This document shows, piece after piece, positions 6,980 through 15,043 of a stretch of 24,797 bases of DNA (its first letter is position 1; every line of letters begins with the position of its first letter). This DNA is from CAIUVD01 sp044338255 (lineage in GTDB: Bacteria; Planctomycetota; UBA11346). A program made the translations under genes and the position numbers. The notes beneath the pieces are model-generated. The model did no database searches, had not been told where the DNA came from, and was given only the letters and a program-made list of their open reading frames with translations. The stretch lies in NCBI GenBank assembly GCA_044338255.1, contig JBIILZ010000060.1, positions 1 to 24,797 on the forward strand, given 5' to 3'.

Positions 6980-7888
6980 ATGATCCGCATTCTTTTTATC
7001 TGTGCTGTCGCCGCGCTCGTTAGCAGTTGCGGGACTCCCCCTCCGGTCGATGTGGCGCGTGAGATTTCCAGCGGCACGGCAGCCCTCGGCGGGTTCCGTT
7101 TCGATCTGGCGCGAGGGTCGTTCGACCGCGCCGCCAGCGCCGCCCCCGCCAATAGCCAGGAATGGCGGCAGGCCGTGCTTGGCCAGGCGGTGTGCGCCCA
7201 GCACGTCGCTCCGGTCACCGCCGGCGGAATCACCAAAGCCGTCGCCCTCTACGATTCGCTGACGGCCGGCAGCGATGCCGAAGCCGCGCTCGCGACCCTG
7301 CACCTCGGACGGATCTGCGAACAGATCGATTTCCTCGGTGACACCATCGATCTCGCGGGTGCTCGTGAACAGTACCGGGCGGTGATCGCGCGCTGGCCCG
7401 AAGCGCCAATCGCCGGCGAGGCTACAGTGCGCCTGATGGGCACCTATGTGCAGACCCTCGACCCGGTTCAGGTCCGTGAAGGCATCGCCCTGGCGGAAGC
7501 ACGTCTGGCGAGCCACCCCCACGATCCGTGGACCGGCACGCTGTGGCAGCTGGTCAGCGAAACCTGGTTGCGCCCGCTCGGCGAAAAAACCAAGGCCGTC
7601 GCGGCCTTGCGCGAGGCGATCCGCTTCGGCCTGCCCGAGCCCAGCCGGGCCTGGGAAATGGAATGGCGAATCGCCCAGCTCAGCGAAGACCTGCACGACA
7701 CCACCAGCGCCATCACCGCCTATCGCGAAATCGTCCTCCATTATCCGACCAGCGGCAAAGCCTGGGAAGCGCAGCAAGCGATCATACGTCTCGGCCAGGA
7801 GCCGCCGCCTTTGCGTTGGTTCGATACGACGGTCACAGAGGCAAAGGCCGAGCAAGAGCAAGCGAAAGCGAAAGCCGGCACCCCATGA
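6980..7888 (+). CDS. TPR-like lipoprotein, first gene of the ABC importer operon
   Basis: Protein of 302 residues starting with a lipoprotein signal: MIRILFICAVAALVSSC with lipobox LVSSC and lipidated Cys17. The rest is helical and repeat-like, with spacing typical of tetratricopeptide repeats (for example ARGSFDRAASAAPANSQEWRQAVLG, AREQYRAVIARWPEAPIAGEA, ITAYREIVLHYPTSGKAWEAQ). The second and third are of the xxxYxxxIxxxPxxxxA type seen in YbgF/BamD-like repeats. It ends in a Lys/Ala/Glu-rich tail. TPR lipoproteins usually act as scaffolds on the periplasmic face of a membrane. Its stop overlaps the start of the solute-binding protein gene (ATGA at 7885-7888), so it is translationally coupled to the importer. 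This suggests an accessory role in uptake. Confidence 0.8.
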   Translation: MIRILFICAVAALVSSCGTPPPVDVAREISSGTAALGGFRFDLARGSFDRAASAAPANSQEWRQAVLGQAVCAQHVAPVTAGGITKAVALYDSLTAGSDAEAALATLHLGRICEQIDFLGDTIDLAGAREQYRAVIARWPEAPIAGEATVRLMGTYVQTLDPVQVREGIALAEARLASHPHDPWTGTLWQLVSETWLRPLGEKTKAVAALREAIRFGLPEPSRAWEMEWRIAQLSEDLHDTTSAITAYREIVLHYPTSGKAWEAQQAIIRLGQEPPPLRWFDTTVTEAKAEQEQAKAKAGTP

Positions 7889-9639
7889 ACAGCACCCCAG
7901 AGATCTCCTACACCCCGCCCTCGCGAGCCAAGAAACTCTTCAGCATCAACAATTTCGGGGTCCTGCTCCTGAGCGTCACGGTGCTGCTCAGCCTGTGGCA
8001 GGTATGGTCGGTGAAACACAACGCCACCGCCGGCGGCAAGCGCACCATCCGCATCGCCCACTGGCAGCTCGAACTGGGATACCGGCAGGCCCTGCAATCG
8101 CTGATCGAGCGTTACAATCAGCATAAAGCCGAACAGTTCGCCAAGGGTGAAATCGATCACCCGGTCGAGGTCGTGCAACTGCCGGTGACCGAAAAAGTCT
8201 ATACCCAGCTGATCTATACCCATTTGATCGCCGGCACGGCCCCCGACATCATTGAGATAGGCTGGAGCCAGGCCTTCCAGGGCACCAACAAAGCCGAATA
8301 CATGCTGCCGTTGTCGGACATCGCCCAGACCCCCAACCCCTACAATGCCAGCGCCCGGTTGCCTGCTAATTTGCCCGCGGACCTCCGCCAGACCTTGCCG
8401 AAGATGAAATGGAAGGACACCTTTGTCGACGGCATGCTCGGCGGTTGGGACAGCGATCTGCAAGCTCAATACGGCATCCCCACGTGCTTCCATGCCAACG
8501 GTCGTCTGAGCTACAATCTCGACCTCCTCGAGCAGGCCACCGGCAGCCGGCAAGTCCCCAAGACTCTCGGCGAATTGCTCGAAACCTGCAAGAAATTCGG
8601 GGAACTGGGCAAGCGTACCGGTCATGACCTCATCCCCATCGCCGGCAGCCAATACTCGTCCAACTTCTGGAGTGGATTCATCACGCCGTTTTCGGCCGGC
8701 TGGCAACCGCTGCTCGACACTGATCGGAACGGCATTGTCACCGCTCTCGAAGGTTATGCTGGGTGGTCGGGCAAGCGCATCAGCTTCACCGATCCCTCAC
8801 AGATCGCCTTCGCCGATGCGGTGCAGGCCATCTCTCAGCAATTCCCCAATGGCTTCACCGCCATGGATCGCGACGCCGCCATGTTCATGTTCGTGCAAGG
8901 CAAGGCCGGCGTGCTGTTCACCGGTTCGTGGGATGCCGCCACCGTCTACAGCCTAGCGAAGTTTCCGGTCGAGATCGCATCGATGCCCTTGCCGGCCGCG
9001 GGTGAACCATGGGGCGATCCCACACGCCTGCCCGCCACCGAAGCCGACAATCGCGCGGCCGGCTGCTTCGGCATCAACAAGCGTTCACCCGCCGTCGCCG
9101 ACGCCATCGACTTCATGCAATACCTCACGGGTTTCGCCGAAAACGAACGCTTCAACCATGAAGCCGATTGGGTGCCCTGCATCATCGGCAGCCATGCCAG
9201 CGAGCGCATGAAGGCCTTCCAGCCGGCTCTTGAAGGCATGCTCAATGCCTCCGGCTGGTCGCCCGCCAATGGCGACACCGAGGGTGGTCAGGTCGGCAGC
9301 ACCTATCGTGGCCAGATCGCGTCGCTGCTCGTGAACGAATCCGACTCGGCGACGCTGGCGAAGAAGATGGACGAGGTGTGGAATGATCCGCTGTACGGCG
9401 AACAGCGTTTCTGGGCCCGCGCCATCGATGACGCGCGTACCAATACGCGCTCCTTCGAGCGCACCATCGCCGTCCAGGCCGCCCTGCCTTTGCTGGCACC
9501 GGGCAACCAGTCCAGCATGAGCGCATACCGGGCCCTGGTCACCAGTCAGGCGAGCAAACTCAACGGCGCCGGCGTCCGCATCCTGTTCAATGAGACGGCC
9601 GGTTTGCTTGGCAAGAAATTCCCTGAAAGCGCGCCATGA
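7885..9639 (+). CDS. Extracellular solute-binding protein of a CUT1-type ABC importer, membrane anchored
   Basis: Protein of 584 residues, longer than the usual 400-450 of family 1 sugar-binding proteins. A single hydrophobic segment at about 24-43 (FGVLLLSVTVLLSLWQVWSV) follows a basic stretch. There is no lipobox Cys and no clear cleavage site, so it is probably tethered by an uncleaved N-terminal helix. Family features include IRIAHWQLE near the mature start, LIAGTAPDIIEIGWSQ, GKAGVLFTGSWDAATVYSLAKFP and the YLTGFAENERF helix. An EF-hand-like loop (DTDRNGIVTALE) lies at 278-289. The start at 7885 overlaps the previous stop; extending further upstream reads a shadow frame of that gene. Its stop overlaps the permease start (ATGA, 9636-9639). 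The substrate is probably a saccharide or related polar solute, inferred from family. Confidence 0.87.
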   Translation: MNSTPEISYTPPSRAKKLFSINNFGVLLLSVTVLLSLWQVWSVKHNATAGGKRTIRIAHWQLELGYRQALQSLIERYNQHKAEQFAKGEIDHPVEVVQLPVTEKVYTQLIYTHLIAGTAPDIIEIGWSQAFQGTNKAEYMLPLSDIAQTPNPYNASARLPANLPADLRQTLPKMKWKDTFVDGMLGGWDSDLQAQYGIPTCFHANGRLSYNLDLLEQATGSRQVPKTLGELLETCKKFGELGKRTGHDLIPIAGSQYSSNFWSGFITPFSAGWQPLLDTDRNGIVTALEGYAGWSGKRISFTDPSQIAFADAVQAISQQFPNGFTAMDRDAAMFMFVQGKAGVLFTGSWDAATVYSLAKFPVEIASMPLPAAGEPWGDPTRLPATEADNRAAGCFGINKRSPAVADAIDFMQYLTGFAENERFNHEADWVPCIIGSHASERMKAFQPALEGMLNASGWSPANGDTEGGQVGSTYRGQIASLLVNESDSATLAKKMDEVWNDPLYGEQRFWARAIDDARTNTRSFERTIAVQAALPLLAPGNQSSMSAYRALVTSQASKLNGAGVRILFNETAGLLGKKFPESAP

Positions 9640-11000
9640 GTGAGCAACAACGTCCCCTCCGTCTGGAAAAGGCCCGGCAGTCCACCGTCCGCTGGCTGTT
9701 TTTGTTGCCAGCCTTGATCGGCCTACTGGTCCTCAGCTATTATCCCAATCTCGAAACCATCCGCTATTCGCTGTACAAGTGGGATGGGGCGACCGTGCTC
9801 GAATGGCGGCAGTGGGGCAACTTCATCGACATCTTCACTGCCGATCCGAAATTCTGGTGGTCGTTCGCGCTCATCCTCATCCTGCTGGTGGCCAACCTCA
9901 TCAAGATGTGGCCGTCAATCTTCGCCGCCATCGTCCTGCACCGCCTGAAGTCCGACCGCTGGCAGTACGCCTATCGTGTGTTGTTCGTGATTCCGATGGT
10001 CATTCCCGGCCTGGTCACGCTCCTGCTGTGGAAGAGCTTCTTCGATGCCAACGTCGGCATCTTCAACGTCTTCCTCAACGCCACCGGCCTGATGCCGGTA
10101 CTGCATTGGCTCGACACCTCGATGCCCGCCGCCGCAACCTTCGTGAACAATGACCTGCTCGGAGCCAGCGATCAGCCCGCCTGGCAGTGGCTGCTCACCG
10201 CTCCCTTCAAGCTCGTCTCACTGGGCTTTGGGGGCGCCTGGGGCTTGATCCTCAGCGCCACGCTGCTGCTCTTCGCGACCCGCGGCTGGCGGCGAGCGGC
10301 GCACTTCTGGATGCTCCTGCCGCTGGTGGTCGGCGCCGCACTGGTGTGCTGGGGCCCGGACCTGCTGGCGGTCGTGCTGCGCGCCGCCGGCAGTATCGTC
10401 CTCATCACGTTGCTGGTGCGCTGGCTCACCGCCCGCGATGAGTTCACTGCCCCGCGCCGCCTGCGCACCATCGCCTGGTCGCTGGTTCTGTTAGGCCTCT
10501 GCCTGGTGCTGTTCACGCAATTGTGGCCGAAGCCGACCAATGCTTTCGAATACGGCCATCCGGCCTGGCTCGGCAATTCCAAACTGGTGATCCCGGCCGC
10601 GATCCTCTGGGGCTTCCCGTGGATCGGAACCATCGGCGTGCTCATCTACCTCGCCGGTCTGCAGAACATCTCGAAGGAGGTCTATGAGGCGGCGGAACTC
10701 GATGGCATCGGCTTCTGGGGCAAGATCTTCAAAATCGAGGTCCCGCTGATCATGACCCAGGTACGCATCAACCTGATCTTCCTGACCATCGGCACGCTCA
10801 CCGATTACGGATTCTTCCTGATCCTGCTCGGACCGGATGGCGGCCCCGGCAACGCCGCCATGGTCCCGGGATTGTACATGTACAAGACCGCCTTCATCGA
10901 TGGCCAGATGGGCTATGCCTGCGCCCTGGGCATGGTGTTGTTCGCGGTGATCCTCTACATCACCGTCATCTATCAGCGCCACATCACGGTTGAGAAGTAA
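9636..11000 (+). CDS. ABC importer permease, MalF-type, with internal membrane insertion
   Basis: Protein of 454 residues. The N-terminal part has the MalF/UgpA pattern (WLFLLPALIGLLVLSYYPNLETIRYSLYKW, then a pair of helices ending in LFVIPMVIPGLVTLLLWKSFFD). The EAA loop that docks on the ATPase is EVYEAAELDGIGFWGKIF at about 348-365. Between the third helix and the canonical IPAAILWGFPWIGTIGVLIYLAGLQ segment lies an insertion of about 150 residues (about 160-308) with roughly four extra hydrophobic helices. Typical CUT1 permeases of this kind have about 290-310 residues. The start overlaps the binding-protein stop. It pairs with the permease at 11009 to form the transmembrane channel. Confidence 0.9.
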   Translation: MSEQQRPLRLEKARQSTVRWLFLLPALIGLLVLSYYPNLETIRYSLYKWDGATVLEWRQWGNFIDIFTADPKFWWSFALILILLVANLIKMWPSIFAAIVLHRLKSDRWQYAYRVLFVIPMVIPGLVTLLLWKSFFDANVGIFNVFLNATGLMPVLHWLDTSMPAAATFVNNDLLGASDQPAWQWLLTAPFKLVSLGFGGAWGLILSATLLLFATRGWRRAAHFWMLLPLVVGAALVCWGPDLLAVVLRAAGSIVLITLLVRWLTARDEFTAPRRLRTIAWSLVLLGLCLVLFTQLWPKPTNAFEYGHPAWLGNSKLVIPAAILWGFPWIGTIGVLIYLAGLQNISKEVYEAAELDGIGFWGKIFKIEVPLIMTQVRINLIFLTIGTLTDYGFFLILLGPDGGPGNAAMVPGLYMYKTAFIDGQMGYACALGMVLFAVILYITVIYQRHITVEK

Positions 11001-11008
11001 GGCCTGCC

Positions 11009-11848
11009 ATGACTCCCGCCAAACTCCGTCTCCTCAAAGAGACCAGCAAGCACTTCCTCTTGTGGGCGGTGCTCTTCTTCAGCTTCGTACCCTTCATCCT
11101 GATGTTCGTCATCAGCATGAAGAGCAATGCCCAGTACGTCACCAACCCCTGGCTTCCCGACGCCCCCTCGCAGTGGCAGTGGGAGAACTGGACCAAGGGC
11201 TGGGCCACCGTCGGCCACTACATCGGCAACTCCATCGTCACCTCGGTGGGCTCGGTCCTGCTCTGCCTGCTCCTCGCCATCCCCGCCAGCTACGTCATCG
11301 CCCGCTATCGGTTTCGCGGCCGCGAAGCCGTCTATTACCTGTTCGTCGCGACCATGTTCCTGCCCAGCGGCGCGGCGGCCCTGGTCACGACCTTCAAGCT
11401 CATGAGCAACATGAATCTCGTCAACAGCCTGTGGTCGCTGGTGCTGCTCGGCGGGGTCGGCGGGCAGGTGAGCTGCATCTTCATCCTTCGTCAGTTCATC
11501 GAGGACATCCCCAAGGAACTCTTCGAATCGGCAGAGATCGATGGCGCCGGCCATATCCGCCAGATGTGGTCGATCATGCTCCCGCTCTCGGGACCGATCA
11601 TCGGCACCCTCTCGATCATGAATTTCCTGGGGGCGTGGAACAACCTCATCCTGCCCATGGTGCTGCTGCGCGACGACGAACTGCTGACCATTCCCGTCGG
11701 CCTGATGCGCCTTGATGGCGAGTACGTCAAGATGTGGGGCGAGCTGATGGCGGGCTTCTCCATCGCTTCGATCCCGCTGGTCATCCTCTTCCTCTTTACC
11801 ACCCGATTCTTCGTCCGGGGCCTGACCGCCGGCGCCGTGAAGGGCTGA
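11009..11848 (+). CDS. ABC importer permease, MalG-type
   Basis: Protein of 279 residues, the usual length for the second CUT1 permease. An N-terminal helix at about 17-36 (LLWAVLFFSFVPFILMFVIS) is followed by a periplasmic stretch and the ABC transporter permease domain. The EAA loop is KELFESAEIDGAGHIRQMWSIMLPL at about 169-193. GAWNNLILPMVLL near the C-terminus is typical. A Shine-Dalgarno AAGG overlaps the preceding stop codon, 6 nt before this ATG, consistent with coupled translation. It forms a heterodimer with the first permease and couples to the ATPase encoded next. No oddity is seen. Confidence 0.93.
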   Translation: MTPAKLRLLKETSKHFLLWAVLFFSFVPFILMFVISMKSNAQYVTNPWLPDAPSQWQWENWTKGWATVGHYIGNSIVTSVGSVLLCLLLAIPASYVIARYRFRGREAVYYLFVATMFLPSGAAALVTTFKLMSNMNLVNSLWSLVLLGGVGGQVSCIFILRQFIEDIPKELFESAEIDGAGHIRQMWSIMLPLSGPIIGTLSIMNFLGAWNNLILPMVLLRDDELLTIPVGLMRLDGEYVKMWGELMAGFSIASIPLVILFLFTTRFFVRGLTAGAVKG

Positions 11849-11856
11849 TTCTTCCC

Positions 11857-12999
11857 ATGGCATCCATCTCCATCGCCAAACTCATCAAGACCTACGACAA
11901 TAACTATCAGGCGGTCAAAGGCATCGATCTCGATATCGCGGACAAGGAATTCATGGTCCTGGTCGGACCATCAGGGTGCGGCAAGACCACCACCTTGCGC
12001 ATGATCGCCGGCCTTGAGGACATCACTTCTGGCGAGATCCGCATCGACAATCGCCGGGTCAACGAAGTCGCGCCGAAAGACCGCGACATCGCCATGGTCT
12101 TCCAGAGCTACGCGCTCTATCCGCATCTGACGGTGTATGAGAACATGGCCTTCGCCCTGCGTCTGCGCAAGACCGCCGAGCGCACCATCCACGAGAAGAT
12201 CATGGAAACCGCGGCCATGCTCTCGCTCGGCAGCCAGCTTGAGAAACTGCCCAAGCAGCTTTCCGGCGGCCAGCGTCAGCGCGTGGCCCTCGGCCGCGCC
12301 ATCGTCCGCCAGCCGAAGGCCTTCCTCTTCGACGAGCCGCTCTCGAACCTCGATGCCAAGCTGCGCGGCGAGATGCGCTATGAGCTGCGCAGTCTGCAGG
12401 CCCGCCTGCAGACCACCGCCGTCTACGTGACCCACGATCAGATCGAGGCCATGACCCTTGGCGATCGCATCACCGTTATGTCGGTGGGCGAGATCCAGCA
12501 GGTCGCCAGTCCGAAGCAGATCTACGATCATCCCTACAACCGCTTCGTCGCCGGCTTCATGGGCACGCCGCCGATGAACTTCCTCAACGGCGGGCTGACC
12601 AATGCCGGCGGCACCTGGAATTTCTGCATCAGTGACGCGCCCAAGCTGTCCCTGTCGCTGGCCCATGCCGGCCGCCTCGGCGAAGCCGCCGCCAGCTGCG
12701 TCCTCGGCATCCGCCCCGAACATCTGCATACCCGGGTCACGGCACCGTCCGATGCGTCGTCCTTGCCGATGAAGGTCGATGTCATCGAGCACATGGGCGA
12801 CCATCAGTACGTCTATCTACAGGCCCCCGGCTCGAAGGCGGCCCTGATCATGAAGGCCCCGGCAAGCGTGACCCTGACCCGTGGCGAGTCCGTGGACATC
12901 TTCCTCGACACCGCCAAGTCGCATGTCTTCCGCGACACCAGCGAACATGCCGACTGCCTGTCGCTACCGCAGGGCTTCCTGCGCCAGCAGCCGCGCTGA
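11857..12999 (+). CDS. ABC importer ATPase, MalK/UgpC/MsmK type
   Basis: Protein of 380 residues with an intact nucleotide-binding domain. Walker A GPSGCGKTT is at 37-45, the Q-loop Gln at 83, the signature LSGGQ at 135-139, Walker B FLFDEP at 156-161, the D-loop SNLD at 163-166 and the switch His at 193. The C-terminal OB/TOBE regulatory domain begins after GFMGTPPMNFL (about 233-243), a hallmark of the sugar-importer ATPases. It hydrolyses ATP at the cytoplasmic face to drive the two permeases encoded upstream. The start at 11857 gives the family N-terminus (MASISIAKLIKTYDNNYQAVKGIDL) and lies 8 bp after the preceding stop. An earlier in-frame ATG at 11734 would overlap that gene. The last gene of the operon; a hairpin follows. 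Confidence 0.95.
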   Translation: MASISIAKLIKTYDNNYQAVKGIDLDIADKEFMVLVGPSGCGKTTTLRMIAGLEDITSGEIRIDNRRVNEVAPKDRDIAMVFQSYALYPHLTVYENMAFALRLRKTAERTIHEKIMETAAMLSLGSQLEKLPKQLSGGQRQRVALGRAIVRQPKAFLFDEPLSNLDAKLRGEMRYELRSLQARLQTTAVYVTHDQIEAMTLGDRITVMSVGEIQQVASPKQIYDHPYNRFVAGFMGTPPMNFLNGGLTNAGGTWNFCISDAPKLSLSLAHAGRLGEAAASCVLGIRPEHLHTRVTAPSDASSLPMKVDVIEHMGDHQYVYLQAPGSKAALIMKAPASVTLTRGESVDIFLDTAKSHVFRDTSEHADCLSLPQGFLRQQPR

Positions 13000-13025
13000 A
13001 GCCAGGAGCCGCGCTGGTGAAAGCC

Positions 13026-13050
13026 TGACGCCGTCTCCTGGACGGCGTCA
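13026..13050. terminator. Hairpin between convergent ABC ATPase and parC genes
   Basis: TGACGCCGTC (13026-13035), loop TCCTG, GACGGCGTCA (13041-13050) forms a perfect 10-bp stem in the 59-bp gap between two convergent genes. Neither strand has a T-tract after it, so it is a hairpin that could serve both directions rather than a classic intrinsic terminator. Confidence 0.6.
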
Positions 13051-13058
13051 GAAGGCAC

Positions 13059-14990
13059 TCACGACTTCTTCAGGACGATCTTGGCAGTGGGCTTGTCGGC
13101 GAGCTTCTGTCCGCGGGCGCCATTGGTGGTGACCTCCTCGATGGACTTGATGGTCACGGAAGCCTCGCTGACGCGTTGACGCTCGGCGGGCACGAACTGG
13201 CAGACCAGCGCGCCGTTCAGTTCGGTCGAGAAGTAATCGACGCGTCCGCCATCCTTGATCAGCTCGTAGACTTTGCCCTTGATGAAGGACTTGATCGTCA
13301 CGCGCTTGCCCCAGGGGATCTTCTCCTTGTCGCGGTAGGCCATGACGAAGGTGAAGCCCTTCTCCTCGTCGAGCACATCGAGGTGCAGGAGCTTACCTTC
13401 GAGTACGGTCTTCTCTGGCGGCGACATCACCTGATAGCTGCCGTCCTGGAAGATCGCGAGGATCTTGCTGTACTCGCTGACTTTGAGCTCGCGATCGCCG
13501 CCCTTCACCGCCGAGCCGAAGAAGCCCGAGGTGCCATCATAACGCAAGGTGAGGTTGGCGGTGGCCACCGCCTTCTTGTCGATGTCCTCGAAGTGCGTCG
13601 ACTTGGTGCGACGCGTGTACATCTTCTCGTACTTGGCGAGGATCGACTCGATCCAGCCGATGGTGGTGGCGACGAGGTTCGCCAGCTTCTTCTTGGCCGC
13701 GAGGATGGCGGCGATCACTTCCGCGATGTCCTTGCGGTTCTTGGCGATATCGAAGGCACTGATGCGCTTGATGCGGATATCGAGCAGGCGCGTGACATCG
13801 TCGTCATTCATTGGCCGCACGAAGCGCGCCGTGAACGGCTTCATGCCCTCATAGACCGCCTTGACCACGCCCTCCTCGGTGGTCGCTTCCTCGATGCGCT
13901 TGTAGACACGCTGCTCGATGAAAATCTGCTCAAGAGTCAGATGGTGCTGCTTGCCGGTGAGCTGCTCGATCTCGTGTTCGAGCTCGGCTTTGATGATCCC
14001 CTGCAGGCGCTCGGTGAGGTCCTTGAGGATCTGCGAGACGGTGGTCTCGATCGGCCGCTTGTCGCGGATGACGGTGAGGTTCGACGAAATCGTCACCTGG
14101 CATTCGGTGTAGGCGTAGAGCTGCGGGATGACTTCGCTGGCATTGGTGCCGCGCGGAAGTTCGAGTTCGATCTCCACCTCCGAACCGGTACGGTCGCTGA
14201 TCTCGGAGAGCTTGACCTTGCCTTTTTGCACCGCGACCTCGATCGATTCCATGATCGAGTCGGTGGTCACGCCAAAGGGCAGTTCGCGGATGATGATGCG
14301 CTTGTCGCCATCGGCTTCGAGCTTGGCGCGCACGCGGACCTTGCCGCGGCCGTCGTCATACTCGCTGGCATCCATCAAGCCGCCCTGCGGGAAATCCGGC
14401 AGGCACTTGAACTTCTCGCCCTTGAGGATGGCGATCTGGGCACGCAACAGTTCCGGGAAATTGTGCGGCAGGATGGTGGTGGCCATGCCCACGGCGATGC
14501 CTTCGGTGCCAAGCATCAAGACCACCGGAAGCTTGGCGGGCAAGGCCTCGGGCTCCTCCTTGCGGCCGTCATAGCTCGGCGTGTAGCTGGTCAGCGCCGG
14601 ATTGAACAGCGTATCCTTGGCCAGGGCCGTCAGCCGGCATTCGATGTAGCGCGGGGCGGCGGCGTTGTCGCCGGTAAGCAGATTACCGAAGTTCCCCTGG
14701 CGCTCGATGAAGTAGCTGATGCTTTCGTTCGCGCGCGTGATGCCTTTGTTAGCCAGAACTACCAAGGCGTCGCCGATCGACATGTCACCATGCGGATGGA
14801 GCTTCATCGTCTCACCGATGACGTTGGCGACCTTGATGAACTTGCCGTCGTCCATCGTGAACATGGTGTGCAGGATCCGCCGCTGCACCGGCTTGCAGCC
14901 GTCGCGCACATCGGGAATGGCGCGATCGACGACCACGTAGCTGGCGTACTCCAGGAAATTCTGACGCATCAACGGTTCTAGTGAAGGCAT
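13059..14990 (-). CDS. parC: DNA topoisomerase IV subunit A (compact ParC/GyrA-type)
   Basis: Protein of 643 residues, clearly shorter than E. coli ParC (about 750) or GyrA (about 875). It is the breakage-rejoining subunit of a type II topoisomerase. ASYVVVDRAIPDVRDGCKPVQRRIL (16-40) is the winged-helix start. HPHGDMSIGDAL is at 65-76 and the catalytic Tyr115 lies in AAAPRYIECRL. GFFGSAVKGGDREL marks the start of a reduced C-terminal domain without a GyrA box, so DNA wrapping as in gyrase is unlikely. The pattern HPHGDxSIGDA..AAPRYIE is that of Bacteroidetes and chlamydial A subunits. It lies 53 bp downstream of parE, with which it forms an A2B2 enzyme that decatenates chromosomes. At the quinolone-contact positions it has Met70 and Asp74. 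Confidence 0.9.
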   Translation of the reverse strand: MPSLEPLMRQNFLEYASYVVVDRAIPDVRDGCKPVQRRILHTMFTMDDGKFIKVANVIGETMKLHPHGDMSIGDALVVLANKGITRANESISYFIERQGNFGNLLTGDNAAAPRYIECRLTALAKDTLFNPALTSYTPSYDGRKEEPEALPAKLPVVLMLGTEGIAVGMATTILPHNFPELLRAQIAILKGEKFKCLPDFPQGGLMDASEYDDGRGKVRVRAKLEADGDKRIIIRELPFGVTTDSIMESIEVAVQKGKVKLSEISDRTGSEVEIELELPRGTNASEVIPQLYAYTECQVTISSNLTVIRDKRPIETTVSQILKDLTERLQGIIKAELEHEIEQLTGKQHHLTLEQIFIEQRVYKRIEEATTEEGVVKAVYEGMKPFTARFVRPMNDDDVTRLLDIRIKRISAFDIAKNRKDIAEVIAAILAAKKKLANLVATTIGWIESILAKYEKMYTRRTKSTHFEDIDKKAVATANLTLRYDGTSGFFGSAVKGGDRELKVSEYSKILAIFQDGSYQVMSPPEKTVLEGKLLHLDVLDEEKGFTFVMAYRDKEKIPWGKRVTIKSFIKGKVYELIKDGGRVDYFSTELNGALVCQFVPAERQRVSEASVTIKSIEEVTTNGARGQKLADKPTAKIVLKKS

Positions 14991-15010
14991 GGCACGTATT
15001 TCAGGTAGAG

Positions 15011-15040
15011 ATTATAAACTTGCAGAGGATCAGCGGGCAA
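15011..15040 (-). promoter_or_regulatory. Possible promoter directly upstream of parC
   Basis: On the minus strand, TTGCCC (15040-15035, 4 of 6 consensus) and a perfect TATAAT (15016-15011) are separated by 18 bp, in the gap between the parE stop (15044) and the parC start (14990). It would allow parC transcription apart from parE. The perfect -10 box in an otherwise GC-rich region is the main support. Confidence 0.4.
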
Positions 15041-15043
15041 CAG

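Noticed and set aside
7528..7884. N-terminal extension of the solute-binding protein to 703 residues
   Set aside because: The added part reads out of frame through the upstream lipoprotein gene. The ATGA overlap at 7885 gives a natural start just before the anchor helix.
13176..14981. Open frame of 601 codons on the plus strand opposite parC
   Set aside because: It mirrors the parC codons and has no protein-family pattern. Long stop-free antisense frames are expected in GC-rich coding DNA.
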